Part shown: positions 7,664 through 16,019 of the stretch, piece by piece
Layout: every line of letters starts with the position of its first letter
Position numbering within the stretch: the stretch's first letter is position 1
From: Bacillus sp. AFS055030
Lineage (GTDB): Bacteria > Bacillota > Bacilli > Bacillales > Bacillaceae_G
Reading direction: 5' to 3'
DNA length: 64,000 nt
Assembly (NCBI RefSeq): GCF_002574545.1
Contig: NZ_NUGT01000082.1
Span: forward strand, 1 to 64,000
Made by a program: the position numbers and the translations under genes
Notes under the pieces: generated by a model
Seen by the model: the letters and a program-made list of their open reading frames with translations, nothing else
Told to the model about the DNA's origin: nothing
Database searches by the model: none

Positions 7664-8596
7664 TTAATATCTTTCAACTAAAAGCTGTTTTGATTCAAAG
7701 TATAAAACTTGTATAAATTTCTTTGCATTAATGCGAGTGTGTGATGATGAAGTCAAGGATGCTTGTTTCAATTCACTCATTCTTTGACGAACTGTTTCAA
7801 AATCAAAAAATTTTGAAGCATAATTTTCAAATTTAGGGTTTGCAAAATCTGTCAGTCCTATTGATGCCATATGGTTTAAAGATTGGTAAATCGCTCTCCG
7901 AACTCGTTGTTCTGATGATTTTCTTTCCCGCTCAACGTCTTCTTGAGAATTTACAATCCCTAGCTTTTTCAAACTGATATGAGTGTATATATCCTTAAGT
8001 GTAGGAAATCCTGCCTCTAGACCATAATTCGTTTCATATTCATATAGGTAATTGAGCATATCAAGTAAATCCTTGCTCCCATTTTCTCCAGCTATACCAA
8101 GTTCCGATAATAGAACCTGTCCCCAATCCGTAATCTTCTTTTTATCAGTCATCGATTTAGGTTGATTGATTGCATTTACATTGAAAACATTACTTAATGA
8201 TTTTTGAATATCAAAAATCGATTGTTCTAGTCGAATACGCTCCAAGACCTTTCTAACGACTGATATTACTTCAATTTTGTTCAAAGGCTTAGTAATGTAA
8301 TATTCAATTCCAAGAGAATAAGCTTCTCCAATTAATTCTTTAGACTCCACTTGGGAAATCATAATAATCTTACCTTTGAATGAAGATCCCATTCTCCTAA
8401 TTGTTTCTATACCGTCCTGAAGAGGCATTAATAAATCGATAAATAAAATATCAACTTGATTGACTTCAAGCGTATTTGCATCTAAAAAATATCCGTCTTC
8501 CGCCTCACCAACAACTTCACCTAACTCTTCATCTTCTATGATCTGTGATAACATCGATCGAAAGACTTCATCATCATCCGTGATATAAAATTTCAT
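7664..8596 (-). CDS. glnL: GlnL/YcbB-type response regulator
   Basis: Response regulator of 310 aa: receiver domain (1-120) with the acidic pocket at D7-D9, phospho-acceptor D54 in FIDLLMP and K103 in ITKPL. A YcbB-type DNA-binding domain follows (about 165-300; QVLLSELGIAGENGSKD, RRAIYQSLNHM). In B. subtilis GlnL activates glutamine uptake and use through TTTTGT-N4-TTTTGT repeats; such a repeat occurs here at 14743-14758, ahead of the transporter gene. The start overlaps the kinase stop as ATGA, with AAAGGGTG upstream. It lies beside aspartase and malic enzyme genes, so its targets here are probably amino-acid/C4-acid genes. The symbol is by similarity. Confidence 0.75.
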   Translation of the reverse strand: MKFYITDDDEVFRSMLSQIIEDEELGEVVGEAEDGYFLDANTLEVNQVDILFIDLLMPLQDGIETIRRMGSSFKGKIIMISQVESKELIGEAYSLGIEYYITKPLNKIEVISVVRKVLERIRLEQSIFDIQKSLSNVFNVNAINQPKSMTDKKKITDWGQVLLSELGIAGENGSKDLLDMLNYLYEYETNYGLEAGFPTLKDIYTHISLKKLGIVNSQEDVERERKSSEQRVRRAIYQSLNHMASIGLTDFANPKFENYASKFFDFETVRQRMSELKQASLTSSSHTRINAKKFIQVLYFESKQLLVERY

Positions 8597-9951
8597 AAAT
8601 TCACCCTTTCTAAGGCGAGAGCTCCAATAGGTAGTCGAATCGTAAAAATGCATTCACTCTCTTTTTGATTGAGAACAACTTCTCCTCCCAGTTCTTCTGC
8701 CATTTCTTTAATATAGGATAAACCGATTCCCGTTGATGGGTTTCCATCTTCGCTATATTTAGAAGTAAATCCAGGTTTAAAAATAAGCTTCATATTTTTT
8801 GACGGAACTCCTGGTCCATTATCAATCACCTTACATTCAATCCAATCTTCAACTCTTTCAATTGATAAGACAACCGTCCCTTTTTGTTCTATGGCTTCAA
8901 CTGCGTTCGCAACTAAATTATTAATAAATGATAGCATTAGGTAGATATGGTAGTGCGGATGCTGTCCCTTTATTTGAGAAACAAATTCAATTTTCTTTCC
9001 TAGCATACCTGCATATTTTTGATTAATCCGGATAATCATTGTTACTAAATCATTTACATTCATATATTCAGGTAAACTTTCACTTGTAATCAGTTTAGAA
9101 AGACCAGCGAAAATTCTTTGGTTATCTTTTTTTATTTCATGTACCTCTCCTGCAATCCTTAAAGATTTGCTCCCCCATTCTTCAATCGGAACTCCTAAAT
9201 CTTGTTTATACTTACTCATGTCTCGATATAAATTGTAGGATTCTTTTGTGATTGTTTCGGCATTTTGTAACGTCTTTTTCAAATAAACAGACTCTACATA
9301 CAAATTAGATAAATGCATAAGCATATTTTCATTTTCTTTACGTATTTGCGATTCCTTCAGTTTTAGCTCGTAAAGTTTCATCATATTGATAAATGCTAAT
9401 ACAAAAAAACTTCTAAACACAGCAATAATGATGATTTTGTTTAACTCTTCTATAGTAAGTGAAGCTCCTACACCATAAAGTTGAAGTATTAACTCGATTA
9501 AACTAGAGGTAATCTCAATCGTAATACCAAAAATCCCTATTAGTATCGGGTGCTGAAACCGATTTACCTTCAATAAATAAAAGAAAACAGAATATGAAAC
9601 ATAATATAAAAAAGTTGGAAATCTGACTGAATAAGCTGAGGCAAAATTAAAATCTGGCAATACTAACCAATCTAGCCCAACTCGGAATACGAAGACAGAT
9701 ATGCCTATTAAGAGTCCTATTAAAACAGAATGATACTTCCTAAAATATAATAAAGAAAAGAAAAAAATTGGGGTTCCAAAACTAACTCGAAATATATTAT
9801 CAAATGGATGAAAGTTCAGTTCACCCGCTATCGGAACAATAACCATAAGTGCAATAACAATCCAAAAATCTTTACCTTGCATTCCTTTTGATCCCAAATC
9901 CGCCACTTCCTGATTTTTGCTACTAGTATATCGCCTTGTTGTTATTAACAC
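8593..9951 (-). CDS. glnK: GlnK/YcbA-type membrane sensor histidine kinase
   Basis: Sensor kinase of 452 aa. Residues about 28-190 hold roughly six membrane segments with no large extracellular domain, followed by a coiled linker (195-250). The dimerisation region carries the candidate phospho-His H271 in VHEIKKDNQ. The HATPase_c domain has N-box NNLVANAVEAI (344-354), DNGPG (377-381) and STGIGLSYI (406-414). It starts at a GTG (9951) with GGAGG 6 nt upstream. Translational overlap with the regulator gene marks a cognate pair. The stimulus is unknown; the membrane-embedded input and neighbours suggest a transported amino acid. Confidence 0.75.
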   Translation of the reverse strand: MLITTRRYTSSKNQEVADLGSKGMQGKDFWIVIALMVIVPIAGELNFHPFDNIFRVSFGTPIFFFSLLYFRKYHSVLIGLLIGISVFVFRVGLDWLVLPDFNFASAYSVRFPTFLYYVSYSVFFYLLKVNRFQHPILIGIFGITIEITSSLIELILQLYGVGASLTIEELNKIIIIAVFRSFFVLAFINMMKLYELKLKESQIRKENENMLMHLSNLYVESVYLKKTLQNAETITKESYNLYRDMSKYKQDLGVPIEEWGSKSLRIAGEVHEIKKDNQRIFAGLSKLITSESLPEYMNVNDLVTMIIRINQKYAGMLGKKIEFVSQIKGQHPHYHIYLMLSFINNLVANAVEAIEQKGTVVLSIERVEDWIECKVIDNGPGVPSKNMKLIFKPGFTSKYSEDGNPSTGIGLSYIKEMAEELGGEVVLNQKESECIFTIRLPIGALALERVNL

Positions 9952-9982
9952 AATGATCCTCCATACTACTAAATTTCATAAG

Positions 9983-10014
9983 AAAATACAGCTTGATGAT
10001 ACAAGCTGTATTTT
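9983..10014 (-). terminator. terminator downstream of maeA
   Basis: A 13-bp perfect inverted repeat (AAAATACAGCTTG with CAAGCTGTATTTT) is followed by TCTTATG on the minus strand, between maeA and the kinase gene. Some read-through into the kinase gene is possible. Confidence 0.75.
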
Positions 10015-10020
10015 TGGTTT

Positions 10021-11715
10021 TTATATAGTGACCAATTCTTTAGTAGCTTTAATCGGTCGATATGCAGGTTCCCACATTGCGTTTCGTACAGCTTGCTCAA
10101 TATCGTCGTGTACAACACGAGCTACACCGTCAGCAACTGCTGCTTTTGCTACTTCAATCGCAACTACTTCTGAAATAGTACGTAGATTCTCGATTTGTGG
10201 TAGTAATGGTGCACCTAATTTACTTACATCGATCATTTCCGCTACAGCTTCGGCAGCCGCTGCAAACATTCCATCAGTAATAATACTAGCACGTGAAACA
10301 TTTGTTCCAAGTCCTAGACCTGGGAAAATAAGCGCATTATTTGATTGACCAATTACATAAACTGTTTTGTTATAAGTTACTGGAGCAAAAGGACTTCCTG
10401 TTGCTACCAAAGCTCTTCCTTCAGTCCACTTGATTAAATCAGATGGTTTTGCCTCAGCAAGTGGTGTAGGATTTGACATCGGTAAAATGACAGGTCTTTC
10501 AACATGTGCCGCCATATCTTTAATAATCTCTTCAGTGAAAGCACCGGCAACAGTTGAAGTACCAATTAAGATCGTAGGATGAACTTCGCTTACTACGTCA
10601 GCTAGGCTTGCACCTGAATTATTTTCCTCGATTGGGCGTGCATACGGTTGTTGGAAGTCGAATAACCCTTCCATATCCTCTGCAATCAATCCATTTCGGT
10701 CAATGCACCAAAATCTACGGTTTGCTGATTCGAATGAAAGACCTTCACGTACCATTGCATCACGAACTTGATCAGCGATCCCGATACCCGCTGCTCCTGA
10801 ACCAAATACAACTACACGATGTTCGCTTAATGGAATACCAGATGCCTTTACTGCTGCTAGTACGGCTGCTAGTGATACAGCTCCCGTGCCTTGAATATCA
10901 TCGTTGAAAGTACAAACTTGGTGACGATACTTATCTAATATATTTCTTGCATTTTTAGAGCTAAAATCCTCCCAGTGAAGTAAAGCACTTGGGAATTTCT
11001 CTACTGCAGTTTTTACAAACTTATCAATGAACGCTTCATATCGACTGTCGCGAACGCGAGGATGACGGTTACCAACATAAAATGGATTATTTAATAGCTC
11101 TTCGCGATCAGTACCAACATCTAAAATGACTGGCAATACTCGTGCTGGATCAATACCCGCAGCAGCTGTATAAACTGCTAATTTACCAATTGCGATATTA
11201 ATTCCGCCAACTCCCCAGTCACCAATTCCTAATATTCCTTCACCGTCAGTAATAACGATTAAATCAATTTCATCTGCATTTGCCCCATAATTATCAAATG
11301 CTTGCGCAATACCATCTTCTTCGTTAATAGAAAGATACAAACCACGAGGTCTTCTATATTCATTACTATAACGTTGAATTGCTAAACCAACTGTTGGCGT
11401 ATAAACAACCGGAAGCATTTCAGGTAAGTGATCAGTTAATACTCGGTAAAATAATATTTCATTACGATCATGCAAAGCTGATAATGCAACATTTTTATGC
11501 AAATCAGTAGGTTGTGACGAGAATTGCTCGTAAGCTCGTTTTGCTTGCTCTTCTAGCGTTAGTACAGCTGGCGGTAATAATCCTGTTAAACCTAATTCAT
11601 TTCGTTCCTCTTGAGTAAATGCAACTCCTTTATTAAGCATTGGAACACCTAATAATTCGGCACCTCGCAAGGTAGTCTCCACTTCTCCATTCGAACCTAC
11701 CTTGAATTTATGCAT
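10021..11715 (-). CDS. maeA: NAD-dependent malic enzyme
   Basis: Oxidative decarboxylation of malate to pyruvate and CO2. At 564 aa it is the long type (MalS/SfcA class). The malic N-terminal domain carries VVYTPTVG (catalytic Tyr region), the RRPRGLY substrate-binding stretch and FNDDIQGTG (metal ligands). The NAD-binding domain has [13 protein letters not shown], and [11 protein letters not shown] lies after it. It sits downstream of aspA, whose fumarate product feeds malate. GGGATGGGATTTATATG is the start context. The stem-closed element and terminator upstream suggest separate control from aspA. Confidence 0.92.
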   Translation of the reverse strand: MHKFKVGSNGEVETTLRGAELLGVPMLNKGVAFTQEERNELGLTGLLPPAVLTLEEQAKRAYEQFSSQPTDLHKNVALSALHDRNEILFYRVLTDHLPEMLPVVYTPTVGLAIQRYSNEYRRPRGLYLSINEEDGIAQAFDNYGANADEIDLIVITDGEGILGIGDWGVGGINIAIGKLAVYTAAAGIDPARVLPVILDVGTDREELLNNPFYVGNRHPRVRDSRYEAFIDKFVKTAVEKFPSALLHWEDFSSKNARNILDKYRHQVCTFNDDIQGTGAVSLAAVLAAVKASGIPLSEHRVVVFGSGAAGIGIADQVRDAMVREGLSFESANRRFWCIDRNGLIAEDMEGLFDFQQPYARPIEENNSGASLADVVSEVHPTILIGTSTVAGAFTEEIIKDMAAHVERPVILPMSNPTPLAEAKPSDLIKWTEGRALVATGSPFAPVTYNKTVYVIGQSNNALIFPGLGLGTNVSRASIITDGMFAAAAEAVAEMIDVSKLGAPLLPQIENLRTISEVVAIEVAKAAVADGVARVVHDDIEQAVRNAMWEPAYRPIKATKELVTI

Positions 11716-11771
11716 ATAAATCCCATCCCTTTTCCATATTATTTATGTTTATCTTTTTTAGTTAAGCAAAA

Positions 11772-11788
11772 AAGGGCTATTCGCCCTT
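11772..11788 (-). terminator. terminator between aspA and maeA
   Basis: AAGGGC-GAATA-GCCCTT forms a compact hairpin followed by TTTT on the minus strand. It lies 9 nt downstream of the large stem-closed element, an arrangement like an attenuator in front of maeA, though it may simply end the gltP-aspA transcript. Confidence 0.8.
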
Positions 11789-11796
11789 CACTTTGT

Positions 11797-11948
11797 AATC
11801 ATTAATTGTCAGACTGCCAAAAAGTAACCTACTTCCTACGTGCAATACTAGTAGCAGCGCTAAATTTATATACATGGCAGTATAAGCACTGCAAACAAAC
11901 AAAGCAGCATAAAAAGTAAGCATTTATCAGCAGTCTGACTAAATGATT
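11797..11948 (-). other. stem-closed structured element between aspA and maeA
   Basis: A perfect 10-bp inverted repeat, GTCAGACTGC (11808-11817) and GCAGTCTGAC (11930-11939), encloses 112 nt. It is extended outward, after a small internal loop, by AATCATT (11797-11803) and AATGATT (11942-11948). The outer arm starts in the aspA stop codon. Inside are smaller stems (GCAGT-GCTTAT-ACTGC; CTGC with GCAG) and two similar TTACTTTTT runs. It could be a regulatory RNA ahead of a terminator, a degenerate miniature inverted-repeat element, or a 3' UTR stabiliser. I recognise no known riboswitch class. Confidence 0.55.
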
Positions 11949-13384
11949 TATTGACGTTCTAAAAGAACTGCACCAGCAATACCAGGGTGAGTCATTTCAA
12001 ACGGATCTAAAATTAGATCAAGCTCTTCTTCTGATAATACGTCATATTTTAAGCAAAGTTCACGTACTGGCTTTCCTGTTAGAATTGCTTCTCTCGCTAT
12101 TCTTGCAGCAACTTCATAACCGATATGTGGATTAACAGCTGTTATTAGACCAACGCTCTTTTCTACATATTCCTTCATTCTGTCTTCATTAGCTTCAATT
12201 CCTTTTAAACAATTATCTGTAAATACACGGAATGCGTTATTCATAATGCTAATTGATTGAAGTAAATTAAATACTAAAACAGGTTCCATAACGTTTAATT
12301 CTAATTGCCCTGCTTCAGACGCTAAACAGATTGTATGGTCATTTCCGATTACTTGGAATGCAACTTGGTTAATAAGTTCTGCCATTACGGGATTTACTTT
12401 ACCTGGCATAATTGATGATCCAGGTTGACGTGCTGGCAATGAAATTTCACCAAGACCTGCACGTGGGCCTGAAGCCATTAAACGTAAATCATTCGCAATT
12501 TTAGACATATTCATCATACATACTTTTAGAGCAGCTGATACTTCTGTGTAAGCATCAGTGTTTTGAGTAGCATCAACAAGATGCTCAGCTCCAACAAGTG
12601 ATAGGCCGCTTATTTCAGCTAATTGTTTTACAACTAATTCAATATAGCGAGGATCTGCATTTAAACCTGTTCCAACCGCTGTAGCCCCCATATTTACTTC
12701 ATATAAGTGCTGACGAGATTGTTCAATACGTTTTATATCACGACCAAGAACACGAGAGTATGCTTCGAATTCTTGTCCTAAACGAATTGGTACTGCATCC
12801 TGTAAGTGAGTACGGCCCATTTTAATTACATGGTCAAATTCTTTTGCCTTTAAATCAAATACATCACGCATATAATTCATTGTTTTTAATAATTTTTCTA
12901 ACATATTTAAAGTCGCAATATGAATTGCAGTTGGGAATGCATCATTTGTAGACTGCGACATATTTACATGGGTATTTGGACTAATGCAGAAATAGTCACC
13001 TTTTTCTTTACCTAGTATTTCAAGCGCACGATTTGCAATTACTTCATTTGCATTCATATTCATTGATGTACCTGCTCCACCTTGGATAGGATCTACAATG
13101 AACTGATCATGCCATTTACCTTCAATAATTTCTTGAGCTGCCTCTGCAATCGCATTTCCATTTCCCTCATAAAGGCGTTTTGTTTCTACGTTAGCAAGTG
13201 CTGCTGCCTTCTTTACAATTGCTAAAGCTTTAATTAGTTCTTCGTGAATTTTATAACCAGTAATAGGGAAATTTTCAACTGCGCGTAATGTTTGGACACC
13301 ATAGTAGGCATCTGCAGGAATTTCTTTTTCCCCTAAAAAATCTTTTTCAATGCGTATGTTTGGTTTAATTTCAGTAGCCGCCAT
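11948..13384 (-). CDS. aspA: aspartate ammonia-lyase
   Basis: Fumarase/aspartase superfamily enzyme converting aspartate to fumarate and ammonia. The 478-aa sequence has GGAGTSMNMNANEV in the N-terminal third, the substrate-binding TGRTH-type motif as MGRTHLQDAVP, and the flexible catalytic loop GSSIMPGKVNPVM with the base Ser. Class II fumarases share these, but the IEKDFLGEKEIPADAYYGVQT N-terminus fits aspartase. GGGAGAAAA precedes the ATG. It follows the transporter gene by 18 bp, so import and deamination are co-transcribed. Confidence 0.9.
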   Translation of the reverse strand: MAATEIKPNIRIEKDFLGEKEIPADAYYGVQTLRAVENFPITGYKIHEELIKALAIVKKAAALANVETKRLYEGNGNAIAEAAQEIIEGKWHDQFIVDPIQGGAGTSMNMNANEVIANRALEILGKEKGDYFCISPNTHVNMSQSTNDAFPTAIHIATLNMLEKLLKTMNYMRDVFDLKAKEFDHVIKMGRTHLQDAVPIRLGQEFEAYSRVLGRDIKRIEQSRQHLYEVNMGATAVGTGLNADPRYIELVVKQLAEISGLSLVGAEHLVDATQNTDAYTEVSAALKVCMMNMSKIANDLRLMASGPRAGLGEISLPARQPGSSIMPGKVNPVMAELINQVAFQVIGNDHTICLASEAGQLELNVMEPVLVFNLLQSISIMNNAFRVFTDNCLKGIEANEDRMKEYVEKSVGLITAVNPHIGYEVAARIAREAILTGKPVRELCLKYDVLSEEELDLILDPFEMTHPGIAGAVLLERQ

Positions 13385-13402
13385 TTGTTTTTTCTCCCAT
13401 CT

Positions 13403-14674
13403 TTACGCAACTTTTGATTCTTTAACAGAATCAATATATTGTCGCGCTTTATCTTTATCGTATTCGCCTTCCCATTTCGCCATCGTAATGGCTGCTAATG
13501 AGTTTCCTAATACATTTACTGCAGAACGAACCATATCTAAAATACGATCAATACCTGCAATTAATGCGATACCTTCTAAAGGTAATCCCATTGAACCTAG
13601 TGTAGCTAGTACTACTACGAACGATGCACCAGGGACACCGGCCATACCTTTTGATGTAAGCATTAGTACAAATAACAATGTTACCTGCTCCATAAACGAC
13701 ATGTGAATATTGTACATCTGAGCAACAAATAATGCAGCAAGAGCTTGGTAAATCGCTGAACCAGTTAAGTTAAACGAGTACCCTGTCGGTATAACAAACG
13801 ATACAATTGCTTTTGGACAACCCATTTGCTCCATTTTTTTCATAATGTTAGGTAATACTGCTTCTGAACTTGCTGTTGTAAAAGAAAGAATCAACTCTTC
13901 CTTTAAAATCTTCATTAGTGTAAAAATATTCGTCCCTGTCATTTTAGCATTAATACCTAAAATAACAATAGCAAAAAATGCCACTGTGATATAAACAGCT
14001 ACAACAAGTTTACCAAGTGGTAATAGAGTACTTACTCCGAACTTTGCAACTGTTACTGCAATTAATGCAAATACCCCAAACGGAGCAGTTTTCATAACTT
14101 GATTTGTAACCCAAAACATCGCTTCTAATACACCTTCAAAAAATCCAAGAACAGGCTTTCCTTTTTCTCCAATCGCTGCTACACCTAAGCCAAACAGTAC
14201 AGAGAAGAAAATAATCGGTAGTAGATCACCTTGTGCCATTGATTCAAACACATTTTTTGGGAAAATATGAACCAGTGTCTCTGCAAAGCCACTTTTTTGT
14301 GTTGCAGTTGCTGTTTGTTCATATGCTGAAATATCACCTTTTTGCAGATGACTCATATCTACTCCTTTTCCCGGATGGAATAAATTTGCTGCAAGCAATC
14401 CAATTGCTAGTGCAATCGTCGTAATGACTTCAAAATAAAGAAGTGTTTTTCCTCCAAGTTTTCCTAACTTCTTTATATCCCCTACACCTGCTACGGCAAC
14501 TATAAGAGCTGAAATTACAATTGGCATAACGATCATTTTAATTAAATGAATAAAGATATCACCAATCGGTTGAATATAAGATATTGCCTTTTCATTTCCG
14601 TATACTAAAGCTCCTACAACAATACCTAATATAAGAGCAACGAAGATCTGTGTAGCTAAACCAAATTTCTTCAT
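13403..14674 (-). CDS. gltP: glutamate/aspartate-proton (or sodium) symporter, DAACS family
   Basis: Dicarboxylate/amino acid:cation symporter (GltP/GltT/DctP family), 423 aa, with multiple membrane segments and two re-entrant loops. Family motifs present are IKMIVMPIVISALI, the serine-rich loop FTTASSEAVLP, the NLTGSAIYQ segment of TM7, and AGIDRILDMVRSAVNVLGN containing the substrate-binding Asp/Arg region. The ATG at 14674 follows AAGGGGGATTTAT; a frame starting at 14701 has no such site and overlaps the cre. It is first gene of the gltP-aspA unit. The exact substrate (glutamate, aspartate or a C4-dicarboxylate) cannot be fixed from sequence. Confidence 0.85.
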   Translation of the reverse strand: MKKFGLATQIFVALILGIVVGALVYGNEKAISYIQPIGDIFIHLIKMIVMPIVISALIVAVAGVGDIKKLGKLGGKTLLYFEVITTIALAIGLLAANLFHPGKGVDMSHLQKGDISAYEQTATATQKSGFAETLVHIFPKNVFESMAQGDLLPIIFFSVLFGLGVAAIGEKGKPVLGFFEGVLEAMFWVTNQVMKTAPFGVFALIAVTVAKFGVSTLLPLGKLVVAVYITVAFFAIVILGINAKMTGTNIFTLMKILKEELILSFTTASSEAVLPNIMKKMEQMGCPKAIVSFVIPTGYSFNLTGSAIYQALAALFVAQMYNIHMSFMEQVTLLFVLMLTSKGMAGVPGASFVVVLATLGSMGLPLEGIALIAGIDRILDMVRSAVNVLGNSLAAITMAKWEGEYDKDKARQYIDSVKESKVA

Positions 14675-14685
14675 ATAAATCCCCC

Positions 14686-14701
14686 TTGTTAACGCTTTCA
14701 T
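14686..14701 (-). promoter_or_regulatory. CcpA cre site in the gltP leader
   Basis: ATGAAAGCGTTAACAA on the minus strand matches the cre consensus WTGNAANCGNWNNCAW at every position. It lies between the presumed promoter and the gltP ribosome binding site, where bound CcpA would act as a roadblock. Carbon catabolite repression is inferred. Confidence 0.7.
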
Positions 14702-14742
14702 ACATTGTAATGAAATACTTAACTAATTCTATATGCAAACCT

Positions 14743-14758
14743 ACAAAACAATACAAAA
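14743..14758 (-). promoter_or_regulatory. GlnL-type direct-repeat operator upstream of gltP
   Basis: TTTTGT-ATTG-TTTTGT on the minus strand exactly fits the TTTTGT-N4-TTTTGT repeat reported for B. subtilis GlnL (YcbB). A third partial half-site, GTTTGT, lies one further 10-bp turn upstream. It stands about 70 bp before the gltP start, a suitable place for activation. Confidence 0.65.
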
Positions 14759-14959
14759 ACCTACAAACACATTTAAAATAATTATAAAAAGTTTCAAAAA
14801 CGCTAAATAATTGACAATTTTATACAATGGGAAGACCTACTGAAAAGAAGTGCATGTAAAAACGCGGTATTCAAAAATAAAAACGGACAGACAACAATTA
14901 TAAAGAAAAGGAAGTAAGCTGAGAGGGAGGGATTAAAATTTGTGGAATTCAAATAGAAA

Positions 14960-14992
14960 AAAACTCCTGTCCACAAAGTGGAGAGGAGTTTT
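14960..14992 (-). terminator. terminator of the rplM-rpsI operon
   Basis: A 15-bp stem with one mismatch (AAAACTCC...GGAGTTTT) and a 3-nt loop is followed by a T run on the minus strand, 18 bp past rpsI. The gltP-rpsI gap (14675-15009) also holds the cre and operator listed above; from 14800 to 14955 I see nothing. Confidence 0.9.
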
Positions 14993-15009
14993 GAACGTAT
15001 AAATAAAAA

Positions 15010-15402
15010 TTAACGTTTTGAGAACTGAGGAGCTCTACGTGCACCTTTAAGACCGTATTTTTTACGTTCTTTCATACGTGCATCACGAGTTAATAATCCA
15101 GCGCGTTTTAATGTTCCGCGGTATTCAGGATCAACTTGTAATAAAGCTCTAGAGATACCGTGACGAATTGCACCAGCTTGACCAGTGTATCCACCACCGT
15201 TAACGTTTACTAAAATATCATAGCTACCTAAAGTTTCAGTTGCAACAAGTGGTTGTTTAACAACTTCTCTTAATGCAGCGAATGGGATGTAATCTTCAAA
15301 ATCACGACCGTTAATGATAACGCGTCCTTCGCCAGGAACTAAACGTACACGAGCTACTGAGCTTTTACGACGTCCTGTGCCATAGTATTGTACTTGTGCC
15401 AT
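15010..15402 (-). CDS. rpsI: 30S ribosomal protein S9
   Basis: 130 aa, as in B. subtilis. [16 protein letters not shown] opens the protein and [15 protein letters not shown] is the family signature. The basic tail ends in QFSKR, the extension that contacts P-site tRNA. It is second gene of the rplM-rpsI operon, with AAAGGAGGG upstream of the ATG, and is followed by the operon terminator. In B. subtilis ybaJ comes next; here the accessory block does. Confidence 0.97.
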   Translation of the reverse strand: MAQVQYYGTGRRKSSVARVRLVPGEGRVIINGRDFEDYIPFAALREVVKQPLVATETLGSYDILVNVNGGGYTGQAGAIRHGISRALLQVDPEYRGTLKRAGLLTRDARMKERKKYGLKGARRAPQFSKR

Positions 15403-15423
15403 GTGAATGCCCTCCTTTTATAA

Positions 15424-15861
15424 TTATCCGCGAAGTTCGTAAACTTCTGGTTTTTGTGCTTGGTGTGGATGCTCGTTACCAGCATACACGTGTAATTTTT
15501 TAATTTGAGCACGTCCAAGACGTCCTTTTGGAAGCATACCTTTAACAGCTAACTCAAGCATTTTAACTGGGTAGTTAGTACGCATTTCTAAAGCTGTACG
15601 CTCTTTTAAACCACCAGCATACATTGTATGACGGTAGTAAATTTTATCGTTTAATTTGTTTCCTGTTAATTCAACTTTCTCAGCATTGATGATGATTACG
15701 TTATCACCTGTATCAACGTGTGGTGTGAAAGTTGGTTTGTGCTTACCGCGAAGTAAAGTAGCTACTTCAGTTGCAAGACGACCTAAAGTTTTTCCTTCAG
15801 CGTCTACAACAAACCACTTACGTTCAACTTCGCTAGCTTTTGCCATATAAGTTGTGCGCAT
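15424..15861 (-). CDS. rplM: 50S ribosomal protein L13
   Basis: 145 aa, identical in length to the B. subtilis protein, an early 23S assembly protein. The L13 core reads [16 protein letters not shown], with [12 protein letters not shown] and [10 protein letters not shown] further on. The ATG encoding MRTTYM is preceded by AGGAGGAAAATTAGA. It leads the operon with rpsI and is preceded by an L13-type leader and promoter. Confidence 0.97.
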   Translation of the reverse strand: MRTTYMAKASEVERKWFVVDAEGKTLGRLATEVATLLRGKHKPTFTPHVDTGDNVIIINAEKVELTGNKLNDKIYYRHTMYAGGLKERTALEMRTNYPVKMLELAVKGMLPKGRLGRAQIKKLHVYAGNEHPHQAQKPEVYELRG

Positions 15862-15965
15862 TCTAATTTTCCTCCTAATACAATATACATAAAGTAAAAT
15901 TGTTTTTATTGTTTATCTTTAACACGACTGGTTCCGGGGCTAATCGTGGTTCTTAAAACAATACC
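15862..15965 (-). promoter_or_regulatory. L13-type ribosomal protein leader
   Basis: Between the rplM promoter and start codon the minus strand contains AACCACGATTAGCCCCGG followed by AACCAGTCGTG, whose complementary CACGA and TCGTG segments enclose a CCCCGG core. This matches my memory of the autoregulatory L13 leader of Firmicutes. A covariance-model search would be needed for a firm class call. Confidence 0.6.
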
Positions 15966-15972
15966 GTATTTA

Positions 15973-16001
15973 ATATTAAACTTTATACCTTCTAATGTCA
16001 A
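15973..16001 (-). promoter_or_regulatory. rplM-rpsI promoter
   Basis: TTGACA (16001-15996), a 17-nt spacer and TAATAT (15978-15973) form a near-consensus sigma-A promoter just downstream of the truA stop codon. Confidence 0.8.
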
Positions 16002-16019
16002 GCAAATGTTACACCAGGA

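Noticed and set aside
11800-11948. A second GlnL-type operator upstream of maeA
   Set aside because: TTTGTTTGTTTG occurs in the structured element, but spacing and half-sites do not fit TTTTGT-N4-TTTTGT.
14811-14830. TTGACA on the plus strand in the gltP upstream region
   Set aside because: The nearest TATA-like box (TATACAAT) is only about 5 nt away, so no promoter spacing exists, and no plus-strand gene follows.
9917-15850. Plus-strand open frames antisense to maeA, aspA, gltP and rplM (for example 10608-10907, 13350-13706, 15656-15850)
   Set aside because: They lie wholly or almost wholly inside well-identified minus-strand genes, have low-complexity or reverse-complement-like composition and no ribosome binding sites.
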